Origin: an uncultured Paraprevotella sp.
GTDB taxonomy: Bacteria; Bacteroidota; Bacteroidia; Bacteroidales; Bacteroidaceae
Length of the DNA: 44,586 nt
Assembly: GCA_944321975.1 (NCBI GenBank)
Contig: CALUNJ010000009.1
Span: 1 to 44,586 of the forward strand
Reading direction: 5' to 3'
Position numbers and translations under genes: made by a program. Below the pieces are notes generated by a model. That model made no database searches. It saw only the letters and a program-made list of their open reading frames with translations, and was not told where the DNA came from. Positions 33,531 to 42,781 of this stretch are shown one piece after another (within the stretch, counting starts at the first letter, position 1; every line of letters begins with the position of its first letter).

Positions 33531-34901
33531 ATGAAAACAATTTGTCTTTATTTTGAGATTCATCAGAATATACATTTGAAACGTTACCGCTTCTTTGACA
33601 TCGGTACGGATCATTATTATTATGATGATTATGAAAACGAGCGGAGCATTACGGATACGGTGGAGCATTCTTATGTGCCGGCTCTTCAGACTCTGCTTCA
33701 GATGGCCAAAGAAAACCAGGGATATTTCAAGGTGGCTTTCTCCATTTCGGGGTGTGCCATTGAATTGTTGGAGAATTATGCTCCGTCCGTGATTGAGTTG
33801 CTGCAAGAACTGAACGACACGGGGTGTGTGGAATTCCTGGCCGAACCTTACTCGCATGGTCTGTCCTCGCTGGCCAACGAGGAAACTTTCAAGGAAGAGA
33901 GTTTGCGGATGTCGAAGAAGATCCAGGAGCTTTTCGGGCAAGAACCGAAAGTGTTCCGCAACTCTTCGCTGATTTATTCTGATGACATTGGCAGCACCGT
34001 GGCTTCCATGGGATTTAAGGGAATGATCACGGAAGGGGCAAAGCATATTCTGGGATGGAAGAGCCCTCACTTTGTCTACCATTGTGCGCAGAATCCCAAT
34101 TTGAAATTGTTGTTGCGCGATTATAAATTGTCGGACGACATCGGCTTGCGTTTCAGCAACAAGTCATGGAGCGAATATCCGCTGTTCGCCGACACTTACA
34201 TGGATTGGATCGCGTCGGAGCCCGAAGAAGAACAGGTTATCAATATTTTCATGGAATTGTGCGCTTTGGGCATGTTCCAGCCTTTGTCTTCCAATATCCT
34301 GGAGTTCATCAAGGCATTTCCGGCTTGCGCCCGGCAGCGTGGCATTACTTTCTCCACGCCTTCGGAGGTCATAGAGAACCACAAGTCGGTAGATGCATTG
34401 GAGGTGGCCTATCCGATTTCTTGGGTGGACGAGGAAAGAGACATCAGTTGCTGGTTGGGCAACGGGATGCAGCGCGAGGCGTTCAACAAGTTGTATAGTG
34501 TGGCCGACCGTGTGCGGATTTGCAATGACCGCAGGATTCAGCAAGATTGGGATTATCTGCAAGTCAGCAACAATTTCCGTTTCATGACCACCAAGCCCAG
34601 CAGTTGGAATATGTATCGGGGCATTTATGATTCTCCTTATGACGCGTTCACCAACTATATGAATATTTTGGGCGATTTTATCAATCGTGTGAATAGTATG
34701 TACCCGAGCGACATTGACAACGAAGAGTTGAACGCATTGCTCACGTTGATCAAGAACCAGGGCGAGGAACTTGAGGTGAAGGACAAGGAGATTGCACGCT
34801 TGAATGCGAGGTTAAAGAAATTGTCTCCGGAAGAAGAGCCTAAGAAGCCGGCACGTAAGGCTGCGGCAAAGAAGCCGTCGTCGCAGTCTGTGAAAGAATA
34901 G
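33531..34901 (+). CDS. GH57 alpha-amylase-family glycoside hydrolase
   Basis: A 456-residue GH57 enzyme, presumably acting on alpha-1,4-glucan in the cytoplasm. Motif 1 is FEIHQNIHL; the family's nucleophile Glu is likely in EFLAEPYSHGL (motif 3), and the acid/base Asp in FADTYMDWI or nearby (motif 4). No signal peptide. The last 55 residues form a short coiled coil (EELEVKDKEIARLNARLKK) and a Lys/Ala/Pro-rich tail. The start at 33531 is preferred to an in-frame ATG at 33504 that overlaps the GT4 gene, because MKTICLYFEIHQN matches the family start. A terminator follows. Confidence 0.92.
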   Translation: MKTICLYFEIHQNIHLKRYRFFDIGTDHYYYDDYENERSITDTVEHSYVPALQTLLQMAKENQGYFKVAFSISGCAIELLENYAPSVIELLQELNDTGCVEFLAEPYSHGLSSLANEETFKEESLRMSKKIQELFGQEPKVFRNSSLIYSDDIGSTVASMGFKGMITEGAKHILGWKSPHFVYHCAQNPNLKLLLRDYKLSDDIGLRFSNKSWSEYPLFADTYMDWIASEPEEEQVINIFMELCALGMFQPLSSNILEFIKAFPACARQRGITFSTPSEVIENHKSVDALEVAYPISWVDEERDISCWLGNGMQREAFNKLYSVADRVRICNDRRIQQDWDYLQVSNNFRFMTTKPSSWNMYRGIYDSPYDAFTNYMNILGDFINRVNSMYPSDIDNEELNALLTLIKNQGEELEVKDKEIARLNARLKKLSPEEEPKKPARKAAAKKPSSQSVKE

Positions 34902-34930
34902 AGGTAGAGGCCGACCGTTTAAAAATAAAA

Positions 34931-34972
34931 ATCCCCGCCGTTTTCATGATGCTGTAACGGCGGGGATTTTTT
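34931..34972. terminator. bidirectional terminator between GH57 and DUF4270 genes
   Basis: CCCCGCCGTT and AACGGCGGGG form a perfect 10-bp stem, with T6 on the right and an A run on the left that is a T run on the minus strand. It serves the convergent GH57 (plus) and DUF4270 (minus) genes. Confidence 0.93.
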
Positions 34973-35001
34973 GTTATGGCGTGAGAATCCGTTCCTCTTT
35001 T

Positions 35002-36414
35002 TTATCGGAAGGTGCTGTATATCACTTGCAGCCGTATGCGGTCGTTGGCGCCGCCCACCAGACGGGCACTTCCAATCCCCATGTCGTGGGTTACGCTGAC
35101 GATGTTGTTGCTGTTGTCCAGATTTGTTTCAACGGGGATGAGCACGACTTTGTTCCAGTCTCCGTGGCTTTGCGCCCAAACTTCCGGGGTCAGTCCGGCT
35201 TTGGCGGCCTCCTCGTTCTTTTCTTTCCGGCAATAAGCCACCAGGTTGCTGATGTTGGAGAAAGTGTAGGTGTTGTAATTCCGGTTAAAAGAGGTCACAA
35301 ATGAAGTCTTGTTGTCGGGCACCTTGCTTTCTTCGAAGAAGGAATACATGTCTTTTTTGCGCACCAGCAGGAGGGTCTGTGGAATGTCGAATGCCGTTTC
35401 CTGGTCTTCTGCCTGCGCGTTGTAGCGGTACAAGGTGAATTGGGCTTGGCTGATGCTGTCATTGTCGTGCCCTTGATAGATTTCGTCTATCGGGAGTGTC
35501 ATTTCGGTGAACACGCCGGCGGGCGTTTTCACGTAAGTACACTCGTCGTGGCCGTCCAGCCATGTGGCCAGCCCGTCGTTTTCCACATATGTGTTTTGCA
35601 GCACTTCGGGAGTTGCCGCGAAGCGCCCCATGCCCGCATAGACGGTGTCTCTTGCTTCATCCTTGTATCTGAAGTAAAGGTTCATCGCGCCGACTCTCAT
35701 TTTCACCATCGTGCCGTTTCCGTCCGTCAGTTTGAAATAGAAGCCCGGGCACACGTGGTGGATGAAATTATAGGAATTCCGGAAGAAGTCCTTGTTCTCA
35801 TAATACTTTTGCAAGATGAATGTGCCGTATGCTTTGGGCAATATGATGCGGATGTTGGGATTCGGATTGTCCTCCAGTTCGTCTTCTGGCAAGGTGAAAT
35901 CTGTCGCCGTGAATATTTTGCTGACAAGGGGGGCGTTTGTCCGGTGGTTGATATATTGGGTCAGGTCTGCATTGCTGTAATAGGTGGAATCTTCCCGGAT
36001 CACGTTTGTGGAGTCCAGTTCATACACGTCTATTTTCATGGGGTTGTTGCCGTTCCCGTAATATTTTTCATAATAGAGCCTGATTTCGATGGAGTCGGCC
36101 TCGACTTTTCCTTCTTCATTTTTCACCATCAGGTCGTAGTCGGGGAACTCCCAGTTTTCCAACGTGCTGAATTGTGCCAGGAACTCGGCTTTCACCTGCA
36201 ACCCGGTCTCCGGATCTGTCATGCGTCCCAAAAAGGAACTGTTGCTGTTGCTCAACACAGAATCTGCGGCCAACGAACGTGTAACCGCTTCATACACGGC
36301 GGTGGAAGCGCTGATGTTGTCGTCTTCTGTGTAAATGCCGATGTCGTTTGTCGTGTCGTCACATGCCGCGCCGCACAATCCAAGCAGCGCGATGAACGGA
36401 GTTTTTATTTTCAT
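35002..36414 (-). CDS. DUF4270 lipoprotein
   Basis: A 470-residue secreted lipoprotein. The N-terminus MKIKTPFIALLGLCGAACDD fits a lipoprotein signal with the lipidated Cys at residue 18 followed by DD. The mature protein is beta-rich: SFLGRMTDPETGLQVKAEFLAQF, EADSIEIRLYYEKYYGNG, GFYFKLTDGNGTMVKM. It matches the Bacteroidetes DUF4270 family, of unknown function. It lies 27 bases after the GT5-like gene on the same strand, an arrangement I recall from other Bacteroides, so the two are likely one operon. Confidence 0.88.
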   Translation of the reverse strand: MKIKTPFIALLGLCGAACDDTTNDIGIYTEDDNISASTAVYEAVTRSLAADSVLSNSNSSFLGRMTDPETGLQVKAEFLAQFSTLENWEFPDYDLMVKNEEGKVEADSIEIRLYYEKYYGNGNNPMKIDVYELDSTNVIREDSTYYSNADLTQYINHRTNAPLVSKIFTATDFTLPEDELEDNPNPNIRIILPKAYGTFILQKYYENKDFFRNSYNFIHHVCPGFYFKLTDGNGTMVKMRVGAMNLYFRYKDEARDTVYAGMGRFAATPEVLQNTYVENDGLATWLDGHDECTYVKTPAGVFTEMTLPIDEIYQGHDNDSISQAQFTLYRYNAQAEDQETAFDIPQTLLLVRKKDMYSFFEESKVPDNKTSFVTSFNRNYNTYTFSNISNLVAYCRKEKNEEAAKAGLTPEVWAQSHGDWNKVVLIPVETNLDNSNNIVSVTHDMGIGSARLVGGANDRIRLQVIYSTFR

Positions 36415-36441
36415 GTCCCAGTGTCGTGATAAGGGGTGTTT

Positions 36442-37263
36442 TTATTCTTTTGGGGCGGTGTCCCATACCTTGTCATAGAAATCGGCGAATGCGTCCACGC
36501 AAGTCGCGTCCACGTCTCCCAGCACGGGTATTTGCTTTTTTCCGGCATATTCCACGAACTCCTTGAATTTATCAGTGTCCGGCACGGTCAGCCCGTCGGA
36601 GAAGTCGATGGCCAGCTTGTTCAATTCGGCAAAGGTCATTTCTTCGCTGAATGCTTTCAGCACCGAGCCATCCACATCCCGGAACGCGATGCAGTTGCCG
36701 AAGTTATTGCCCAAGGGCTGCTTCAGTTCTTCGTGCGACATGGAGTAGATGATCTTGCTGTCGCAGAAGGACGGTTCGTCCTGATAGGCTGTTTTCACGT
36801 AGAGGGGAACCAGCGCGGACATCCAGCCTTCACAGTGGATCACGTCGGGAACCCACCGTAGTTTCTTCACGGTTTCCAACACTCCCCGTGCGTAGAAGAT
36901 AGCCCGTTCCCCGTTGTCGTCATATTCATTGCCGTCTTCGTCACAACCCATTTGCCGTTTCAGGAAATAGTCGTCGTTGTCGATGAAATAGACTTGCATG
37001 TGGGCTGATTGGATGGAAGCCACTTTGATGATCAAGGGGTGGTCTGTGTCATCGATGATCAGATTCATGCCCGAGAGGCGGATCACTTCATGCAGTTGGT
37101 TGCGGCGTTCGTTGATGTTGCCCCATTTGGGCATGAAAGTCCTGATTTCCCTTCCCGCGTTTTGGATTTCTTCGGGCAGGTCTCTTCCCAAAGCGGCCAA
37201 TTCTGACGCGGGGACGTAGGGTGTCATTTCCTGGGTTATGAATAATATTTTCTTCGCCTTCAT
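36442..37263 (-). CDS. GT5 glycogen/starch-synthase N-terminal-domain protein (probably non-catalytic)
   Basis: From ATG 37263 the product has 273 residues. It begins MKAKKILFITQEMTPYVPAS, matching the start of bacterial glycogen synthase, and continues with ALGRDLPEEIQNAGREIRTFMPKWGNI and WVPDVIHCEGWMSALVPLYVK, all in the first Rossmann domain of GT5. Two things are missing: the donor-binding KTGGL motif, which reads PASELAALG here, and the entire C-terminal GT-B domain (family length is about 480). It should not be able to transfer glucose alone. It may bind glucan or nucleotide sugar, or regulate glycogen enzymes. An open frame extends to 37362 but covers the promoter box. Confidence 0.85.
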   Translation of the reverse strand: MKAKKILFITQEMTPYVPASELAALGRDLPEEIQNAGREIRTFMPKWGNINERRNQLHEVIRLSGMNLIIDDTDHPLIIKVASIQSAHMQVYFIDNDDYFLKRQMGCDEDGNEYDDNGERAIFYARGVLETVKKLRWVPDVIHCEGWMSALVPLYVKTAYQDEPSFCDSKIIYSMSHEELKQPLGNNFGNCIAFRDVDGSVLKAFSEEMTFAELNKLAIDFSDGLTVPDTDKFKEFVEYAGKKQIPVLGDVDATCVDAFADFYDKVWDTAPKE

Positions 37264-37288
37264 TGTATCATTAACGTTTTCCTGGCCG

Positions 37289-37296
37289 CAAAGATA
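37289..37296 (-). promoter_or_regulatory. -7 promoter box of the GT5-like/DUF4270 operon
   Basis: The minus strand reads TATCTTTG, matching TAnnTTTG, 25 bases before the ATG at 37263. Confidence 0.55.
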
Positions 37297-37381
37297 CGAA
37301 AAAAAGTTGGCATTGCCCCCTTCCGGAGGGGCGGAGGGAGCATTCTTTTGCATAAATTTCACTTATTTCTTCAGGCTTTGT

Positions 37382-37412
37382 TTTGCCGTTTGGCATTTTA
37401 TATGTTATTTTG
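37382..37412 (+). promoter_or_regulatory. possible panC promoter
   Basis: TTTG (37382-37385), 19 bases, then TTATTTTG (37405-37412), one mismatch from TAnnTTTG. It lies 39 bases before the panC start. Confidence 0.45.
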
Positions 37413-37451
37413 CAGCGTTTTTTAGGATTACAATTTTAAAATCGGCTGCAA

Positions 37452-38312
37452 ATGAAAGTAGTTCATACAGTAGAAGAGTTGCGCCGCGAGCTGGAACAGG
37501 CTCGGGCGGAAGGTAAAAAGATAGGGATGGTGCCCACGATGGGGGCATTGCATGCCGGCCATGCCTCGTTGGTGCGGCGTAGCGTGGCGGAAAACGGGGC
37601 GACGGTGGTCAGCGTGTTCCTGAACCCGACGCAATTTAATGACAAGAAGGATTTGGAAAAATACCCGCGCACTTTGGAGGCCGACTGTGCGTTGTTGGAA
37701 AGGGAAGGGGCCGACATCGTGTTTGCCCCCTCGGTGGAGGAGATGTATCCCGAACCGGACACCCGCAAGTTCAGCTATCCTCCCGTGGACACGGTGATGG
37801 AAGGGGCTTACCGGCCCGGCCATTTCAACGGCGTGTGCCAGATCGTGAGCAAATTGTTTGCGGCGGCAAATCCCGACAGGGCCTATTTCGGGGAAAAGGA
37901 TTTCCAGCAGATTGCCGTGATCCGTGCCATGGTGAAGGACTTGAAAATGCCGGTGGAGATCGTGCCCTGCCCGGTGGTCCGCGAAGAGAGCGGGCTGGCC
38001 ATGAGCAGCCGGAACACGCTGTTGACGGCAGAGGAGCGTGCCGTGGCGGCCAATATCAACGCCGTGTTGGTGAAAAGCCGGAATTTTGCCACCAACCACA
38101 CCCTGAAGGAAACGAAGCGTTACGTGGAGGATGCCCTGAATGCCATCGTGGGGCTGGAAGTGCAATATTTTTCCATCGTGGACGGAGACACGTTGCAGGA
38201 TGTGGACAGTTGGTCGGATTCGGGCTACATCGTCGGTTGCATCACGGTCTTTTGCGGAAGCCAGCCGGTGCGCCTGATAGATCACGTAAAGTATAAAGAG
38301 GAAACCAAGTAA
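37452..38312 (+). CDS. panC: pantothenate synthetase
   Basis: PanC joins pantoate and beta-alanine using ATP to make pantothenate. At 286 residues it has normal length. Motifs: [19 protein letters not shown] (ATP-binding HxGH region, about residues 25-43), [21 protein letters not shown] (pantoate site), [28 protein letters not shown] and the KMSKS-equivalent AMSSRN. panD, which makes its beta-alanine substrate, follows 17 bases later, so the operon covers both final steps of vitamin B5 synthesis. Confidence 0.97.
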   Translation: MKVVHTVEELRRELEQARAEGKKIGMVPTMGALHAGHASLVRRSVAENGATVVSVFLNPTQFNDKKDLEKYPRTLEADCALLEREGADIVFAPSVEEMYPEPDTRKFSYPPVDTVMEGAYRPGHFNGVCQIVSKLFAAANPDRAYFGEKDFQQIAVIRAMVKDLKMPVEIVPCPVVREESGLAMSSRNTLLTAEERAVAANINAVLVKSRNFATNHTLKETKRYVEDALNAIVGLEVQYFSIVDGDTLQDVDSWSDSGYIVGCITVFCGSQPVRLIDHVKYKEETK

Positions 38313-38329
38313 TAAAGAAGATAAGTCTT

Positions 38330-38689
38330 ATGATGATTCAAGTGTTGAAGTCGAAGTTGCATTGTGTGCGTGTGACGGAAGCAAATTTGAATTACATGGG
38401 CAGCATCACCATTGACGAGGAACTGATGGATGCGGCCAACCTGATTGCGGGCGAGAAAGTGCAGATCGTGAACAATAACAATGGCGAGCGCTTCGAGACG
38501 TATGTCATCAAGGGCGAGCGCGGTTCGGGTTGCATTTGCCTCAACGGGGCTGCGGCCCGGAAGGTGCAGGTGGGCGATATTTGCATTATTATTTCTTACG
38601 CATTCATGGATTTCGAGGAGGCCAAGGTCTTTACACCGACGGTCGTGTTCCCGGATTCCGAAACGAACAAGTTGCCGCAGGGTGCCTGA
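38330..38689 (+). CDS. panD: aspartate 1-decarboxylase proenzyme
   Basis: PanD converts aspartate to beta-alanine for PanC. The 119-residue proenzyme self-cleaves between G24 and S25 (YMGSITID), turning Ser25 into the pyruvoyl cofactor; with the ATG-ATG start at 38330 the cut falls at the canonical 24/25 position, which supports that start. [23 protein letters not shown] and [19 protein letters not shown] follow the family. Co-transcribed with panC. Confidence 0.97.
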   Translation: MMIQVLKSKLHCVRVTEANLNYMGSITIDEELMDAANLIAGEKVQIVNNNNGERFETYVIKGERGSGCICLNGAAARKVQVGDICIIISYAFMDFEEAKVFTPTVVFPDSETNKLPQGA

Positions 38690-38702
38690 GCGCATTGTGT
38701 TT

Positions 38703-38742
38703 GCAGCACCCCCGCGTGGCCGTCGCCGCGCGGGGGTGCTGC
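38703..38742 (+). terminator. hairpin after panD
   Basis: GCAGCACCCCCGCG and its exact complement form a 14-bp GC-rich stem 14 bases after the panD stop. Only ATTT follows, so termination may be inefficient or aided by other factors. Confidence 0.75.
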
Positions 38743-38879
38743 ATTTCCAAAGCATAGGGCCGGAGTTTTCCCCGTTTGGCGGCGGCCGGGAGTTTCGGTT
38801 TTTTGTATAATTCGCGGTTTGGCTCCCGCGGTTCCATGCCGGGGGCGGGAGCGGGGCGGCATGTCGGAAGCGGCCTGTC
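38743..38879. other. intergenic stretch before repeat copy 5
   Basis: GC-rich DNA with no gene seen. Short inverted segments (CTCCCGC.. and GCGGGAGC around 38822-38852) could form a hairpin. The left arm of the repeat (CCTATTTTG) is not recognisable here. Confidence 0.4.
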
Positions 38880-38965
38880 TTGAAACACGCGGATTTCTCT
38901 CAAGCGATTCACATTTTTTTCTCAAGCGAGAAAGGATTTTTTCTCTTGAGAAAACTTGAAGACTG
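38880..38965 (+). repeat. dispersed intergenic repeat, copy 5 (left part and core)
   Basis: CTTGAAACACGCGGATT leads to units starting at 38899, 38921 and 38943: CTCAAGCGATTCACA+T7, CTCAAGCGAGAAAGG.., CTCTTGAGAAAA, again 22 bases apart. After the third unit it diverges; the right arm is absent. Confidence 0.8.
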
Positions 38966-39237
38966 TGAGGGTTTCCGTATCTGGTTGATTATGAGTTGTC
39001 TTGAAAAAATGGTAAGTCTGTGGCGGAGGCGGTGCCAGGCTCGTTTTTATGTGAGGCGGGCGGATGGGCTGGCGGGTAAAAAGAATGAACAATGTGTGCC
39101 GCATTCGAGGCTCTTTGGGGCTTTCCGGCCGGCTCATGAAAGCTCTTTTTGCTTTTTTTAATCAAAAAGCGGGCTTTTTATGCGTATTCTTTGTCTTTCG
39201 TTCGTAGTATAATATAAAAATGGAAACATAGAAACGA
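38966..39237. other. intergenic stretch upstream of the GH28-like gene
   Basis: No gene is convincing. A small imperfect hairpin (GCTTTTT..AAAAAGC, 39148-39170) and an AT-rich segment (39190-39232) that may hold the promoter precede the ATG, but no clean TAnnTTTG box with a -33 partner was found. Confidence 0.4.
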
Positions 39238-40701
39238 ATGATGCGTAAATTCATTTATTTAGGAGTGTTGTGTTGGCTTATGGCGTATTCGGCAACGGCC
39301 AAGGTCGTGGTTTATCCCCGTGTGTCAGACCAGGTGATGCCGGGCAACGAGGCATACGAGGTCTACGTCCGGGGGCTGGAAAGCGGCGGCGGGTGGCAAG
39401 AATTGCAGGTGTTCGGCGTGGAGGTCGACATGGACACGCGCAGCAAGGCAGCCTTCGTGCAATTCGACATGGATGAGCCGGTTGAAGTGAAGGTGGTGGC
39501 TACGGGGTGTCCGGTGGAGCATGTGAAGATCCGCCCCTTGTCGCGTGCCATAAGTTGTCGTCCTTCTGGCGAGGGAGCCATCGTTTTCCGGCTTGAGCGG
39601 CCTGCCAAGTTGAGTGTGGAGTTCGGCGGGAACCGGCTGAACAACCTGCATCTTTTTGCCAATCCGGTGGAGACGGAGACCTACGATGCCACGGAGCGTG
39701 ACGGCGTGATGGTGTGGGACGGGGGCACGAAAGACATTTTCCGCAAGGATTGCCGGCTGATATATTTCGGGCCGGGTGTCCACCAGCCCAAGGATTTGCC
39801 GAACAACGAGATTGCCCTGCCTTCCAATTGCACCGTTTATTTGGCTCCGGGCGCTGTGCTGAAGGCCAAACTCAGGATGGAAGGTGTGGAAAACGTGCGC
39901 ATCCTGGGGCGCGGCATGTTGCTCCACCCCCTGCGCGGGCTGGAAATCACCCGTTCGCGGAATGTGCTGGTCGAAGGCGTGACGGTGGTGAATCCTCAGC
40001 ATTACACGATCTTTGGCGGCGAAAGCGAGGGCGTGACGGTGCGCAACGTGAAGAGCTTTTCCTCCCGTGGCTGGAGCGACGGCATCGACCTGATGTGTTG
40101 CCGCGACTGGCTGATTGAAGATGTTTTTCTGCGCACGAGCGACGACTGTCTGGCTTTCTATAACCACCGCTGGTGGTATTGGGGCGGTTCGCGCGACCTG
40201 ACGGTGAGGAATTCGGTCTTGTGGGCGGATGTGGCACACGCCATCAATGTGGCCGGGCACGGCGATGACCGTTCGCCGGAGGGGGAGCTGATCAGCGGGT
40301 TGGTTTTCCGCGACATCGACGTGCTGAACGTGGATGAGGATGATGACAACTACCGTGGGGTGATGTCGGTTTGTTGCGGCGACAAAAACCGTGTGGAAAA
40401 CGTGTTGTTTGAAAACATCCGGGTGGAGGATTGCGAGGAGGCGCGCCTGATAGACGTGAGGGTGCTCTACAACGCGAAATACAATCGTGCGCCCGGCGGG
40501 CCGGTGCGCGGCTTGACGTTTCGGAACATCGTTTACCAGGGCGAAGGAGGGAAGATGTATCCCATGCGGATAAAAGGCTATGACTCACATTCGGACATAC
40601 GGGGGGTCACGTTGGAGAATGTCGTGGTGGACGGAGAGAAAATGAAAGACCTCTCAGGCGTGGAGATGAACGAATACGTGGACGATGTGCGGGTGAATTG
40701 A
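39238..40701 (+). CDS. exported GH28-like (polygalacturonase family) hydrolase
   Basis: A 487-residue exported protein with signal peptide MMRKFIYLGVLCWLMAYSATA. After an N-terminal beta domain (about 25-150) comes a right-handed parallel beta-helix with repeated short strands (VENVRILGRGMLLHPLRGLE, ITRSRNVLVEGVTVVNPQH). The GH28 catalytic elements appear as SDGIDL, SDDCLAF, AGHGDD and RIKGYD, corresponding to the family NTD, DD, GHG and RIK motifs with the first changed. GH28 enzymes cut pectin backbones, but relatives with this pattern may act on other alpha-galactosides or dextran. No SusCD or other glycanase genes are adjacent, so it stands alone. Confidence 0.82.
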   Translation: MMRKFIYLGVLCWLMAYSATAKVVVYPRVSDQVMPGNEAYEVYVRGLESGGGWQELQVFGVEVDMDTRSKAAFVQFDMDEPVEVKVVATGCPVEHVKIRPLSRAISCRPSGEGAIVFRLERPAKLSVEFGGNRLNNLHLFANPVETETYDATERDGVMVWDGGTKDIFRKDCRLIYFGPGVHQPKDLPNNEIALPSNCTVYLAPGAVLKAKLRMEGVENVRILGRGMLLHPLRGLEITRSRNVLVEGVTVVNPQHYTIFGGESEGVTVRNVKSFSSRGWSDGIDLMCCRDWLIEDVFLRTSDDCLAFYNHRWWYWGGSRDLTVRNSVLWADVAHAINVAGHGDDRSPEGELISGLVFRDIDVLNVDEDDDNYRGVMSVCCGDKNRVENVLFENIRVEDCEEARLIDVRVLYNAKYNRAPGGPVRGLTFRNIVYQGEGGKMYPMRIKGYDSHSDIRGVTLENVVVDGEKMKDLSGVEMNEYVDDVRVN

Positions 40702-40793
40702 TTCATGAGGTTTCATTTTGTGCTTTTTGTCCGTGAAAATGTGCCATTCCGTTATTCTTTGCATCTTTTTTGATCCTGGGCTGCAAAATAAAA

Positions 40794-40824
40794 TTGCAGA
40801 TATTCCTATTTATTCGTAACTTTG
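40794..40824 (+). promoter_or_regulatory. promoter of the PurF-like/carAB operon
   Basis: TTGC (40794-40797), 19 bases, then TAACTTTG (40817-40824) has the same layout as the rpmB and MoxR promoters. It is 31 bases before the ATG. Confidence 0.65.
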
Positions 40825-40855
40825 TGCCTTAATAGGACTTTTAAAGTCGAGAGGC

Positions 40856-42745
40856 ATGGAAGAGTTAAAGCATGAGTGCGGGATCGCAATGATACGCTTG
40901 TTAAAGCCCCTTGAATATTATGCGGAAAAATACGGTACGTGGATGTTCGGGCTGAACAAGCTGTACTTGTTGATGGAGAAACAGCACAATCGCGGTCAGG
41001 AAGGCGCGGGGCTGGCGTGTGTGAAGTTGGATGCGCCGCCGGGAGAGGAATACATGTTCCGCGAGCGCGCCTTGGGAACCGGTGCCATCACGGAGATCTT
41101 TTCCGCCGTGCAGCAAAAACTGAAGGACGCCGGAGGCAACCGGCTTTCCGACGCGGCGTTTGCCCGGCGCGCCTTGCCGTTTGCCGGCGAGGCGTACATG
41201 GGGCATCTCCGCTATTCCACGACGGGCAAGAAAGGGATTTCCTTCGTGCATCCTTTCTTGCGGCGCGACAACTGGCGGGCCACCAACCTGGCCCTCTGCG
41301 GCAACTTCAACCTGACGAACGTGGAAGAGGTGTTCGCCGAGATCACGGCCAAGGGGCAGCACCCGCGCATCTACTCGGACACCTATATCATGCTGGAACA
41401 AGTCGGGCACAGGCTCGACCGCGAAAGCGAGCGCCTTTATGGCGAGGCCGTGGCCCGCGGGCTGCGGGGGACAGACATCACCCGGTATATAGAAGAACAG
41501 ATAGACGTGAACAACGTGTTGCGCACGTCGGCTCCGTCGTGGGACGGCGGCTACGTGGTGTGCGGCCTGACGGGCAGCGGCGAGATGTTCGCCATGCGAG
41601 ACCCTTGGGGCATCCGTCCGGCCTTCTGGCATGCGGACGACGAGGTGGTCGTGGTGGCCTCCGAGCGTCCGGTCATCCAGACCGTGTTCGCCCTCGAGGC
41701 GGAACAGATAAACGAACTCCTGCCGGGGCAGGCGCTGAGTGTGCGGCGCAGCGGCGCATTGCGTCTGGAACAAATCCTCGCGCCGAAAAAGGAGCGGGCC
41801 TGTTCCTTCGAGCGCATCTATTTCAGCCGGGGCAGCGACCGCGACATTTATCGCGAGCGCAAAGCCTTGGGACGGCAGCTGTGCGGCGACATCTTGCAGG
41901 CCATCGGCGGCGACTTGTCGCACACGGTGTTCTCGTTCATCCCCAACACGGCCGAAACGGCGTTCCTGGGCATGCTGGAAGCCCTCAAGGCGCATCTGAA
42001 CCAAACCAAGATCGCCCAAATCGAGGCGTTAGGACACAAACCCACCCATGAGGAACTCAAAACCATACTAAGCCAATACATCCGGAGCGAGAAGGTGGCC
42101 ATCAAGGACATCAAGCTCCGCACGTTCATCACCGAAGGGGCAAGCCGCAACGACCTGGCCGCGCACGTGTATGACGTGACATACGGTAGCTTGCGCCCCT
42201 ACGAGGACAACCTGGTGATTATCGATGACAGCATCGTTCGGGGCACGACGCTCAAGGAGAGCATCATCCGCATCCTGGACCGCCTGCACCCGCGTAAGCT
42301 CGTGCTGGTGTCTTCCTCCCCCCAGGTGCGCTACCCCGACTTCTACGGCATCGACCTGGCCGGGCTGGGGGAGCTGGCCGCCTTCCGCGCCGCCGTGGAG
42401 CTGCTGCGCGGCGGGGGAATGGAGCAGATAATCGGAGAGACTTACGAACGCTGCAAGGCGCAGGCGGCCCTTCCCGGGGAGCGGATGGAGAACTGCGTGA
42501 AGGCCATCTACGCGCCGTTCGCCGACGGGGACATTTCGCGCAAGATGGCGGAGATGCTGCGCCCCGAAGGCGTGGCGACGCCCATCGAGATCGTCTACCA
42601 GACGCTGGACGGGCTGCACGAGGCGTGCCCGGGGCACAGGGGCGACTGGTATTTCAGCGGCGACTATCCCACGCCGGGCGGGGTGAAGATGGCCAACCGG
42701 GCCTTTATCGACTATTATGAACAGGAATTCAAGGCAAACCAATAA
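40856..42745 (+). CDS. PurF-like amidophosphoribosyltransferase (long form)
   Basis: A 629-residue enzyme, about 130 residues longer than ordinary PurF. The N-terminal class II glutaminase has its nucleophile at Cys8 (KHECGIAMI) after a 7-residue leader that would have to be removed, then EKQHNRGQEGAGLACV and HLRYSTTG. The C-terminal PRPP-binding domain has NLVIIDDSIVRGTTLKESI (about residues 450-470). The reaction in PurF is PRPP + glutamine to phosphoribosylamine, the first step of purine synthesis. It lies upstream of carA and carB, an arrangement seen in Bacteroides. Whether it supplies purines or has another role is open; a second standard purF may exist elsewhere. Confidence 0.9.
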   Translation: MEELKHECGIAMIRLLKPLEYYAEKYGTWMFGLNKLYLLMEKQHNRGQEGAGLACVKLDAPPGEEYMFRERALGTGAITEIFSAVQQKLKDAGGNRLSDAAFARRALPFAGEAYMGHLRYSTTGKKGISFVHPFLRRDNWRATNLALCGNFNLTNVEEVFAEITAKGQHPRIYSDTYIMLEQVGHRLDRESERLYGEAVARGLRGTDITRYIEEQIDVNNVLRTSAPSWDGGYVVCGLTGSGEMFAMRDPWGIRPAFWHADDEVVVVASERPVIQTVFALEAEQINELLPGQALSVRRSGALRLEQILAPKKERACSFERIYFSRGSDRDIYRERKALGRQLCGDILQAIGGDLSHTVFSFIPNTAETAFLGMLEALKAHLNQTKIAQIEALGHKPTHEELKTILSQYIRSEKVAIKDIKLRTFITEGASRNDLAAHVYDVTYGSLRPYEDNLVIIDDSIVRGTTLKESIIRILDRLHPRKLVLVSSSPQVRYPDFYGIDLAGLGELAAFRAAVELLRGGGMEQIIGETYERCKAQAALPGERMENCVKAIYAPFADGDISRKMAEMLRPEGVATPIEIVYQTLDGLHEACPGHRGDWYFSGDYPTPGGVKMANRAFIDYYEQEFKANQ

Positions 42746-42781
42746 GACACAACAAAAAGATTGCATTTCGACAAAGGAAAG

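Noticed and set aside
36436-36861. Plus-strand open frames opposite the GT5-like and DUF4270 genes
   Set aside because: They are antisense to genes with clear family motifs, signal peptide and promoter box, and their translations match nothing.
38899-38950. CRISPR-like direct repeats in the repeat family
   Set aside because: Units are joined without unique spacers, number only two to four per locus, and no cas genes are in the window.
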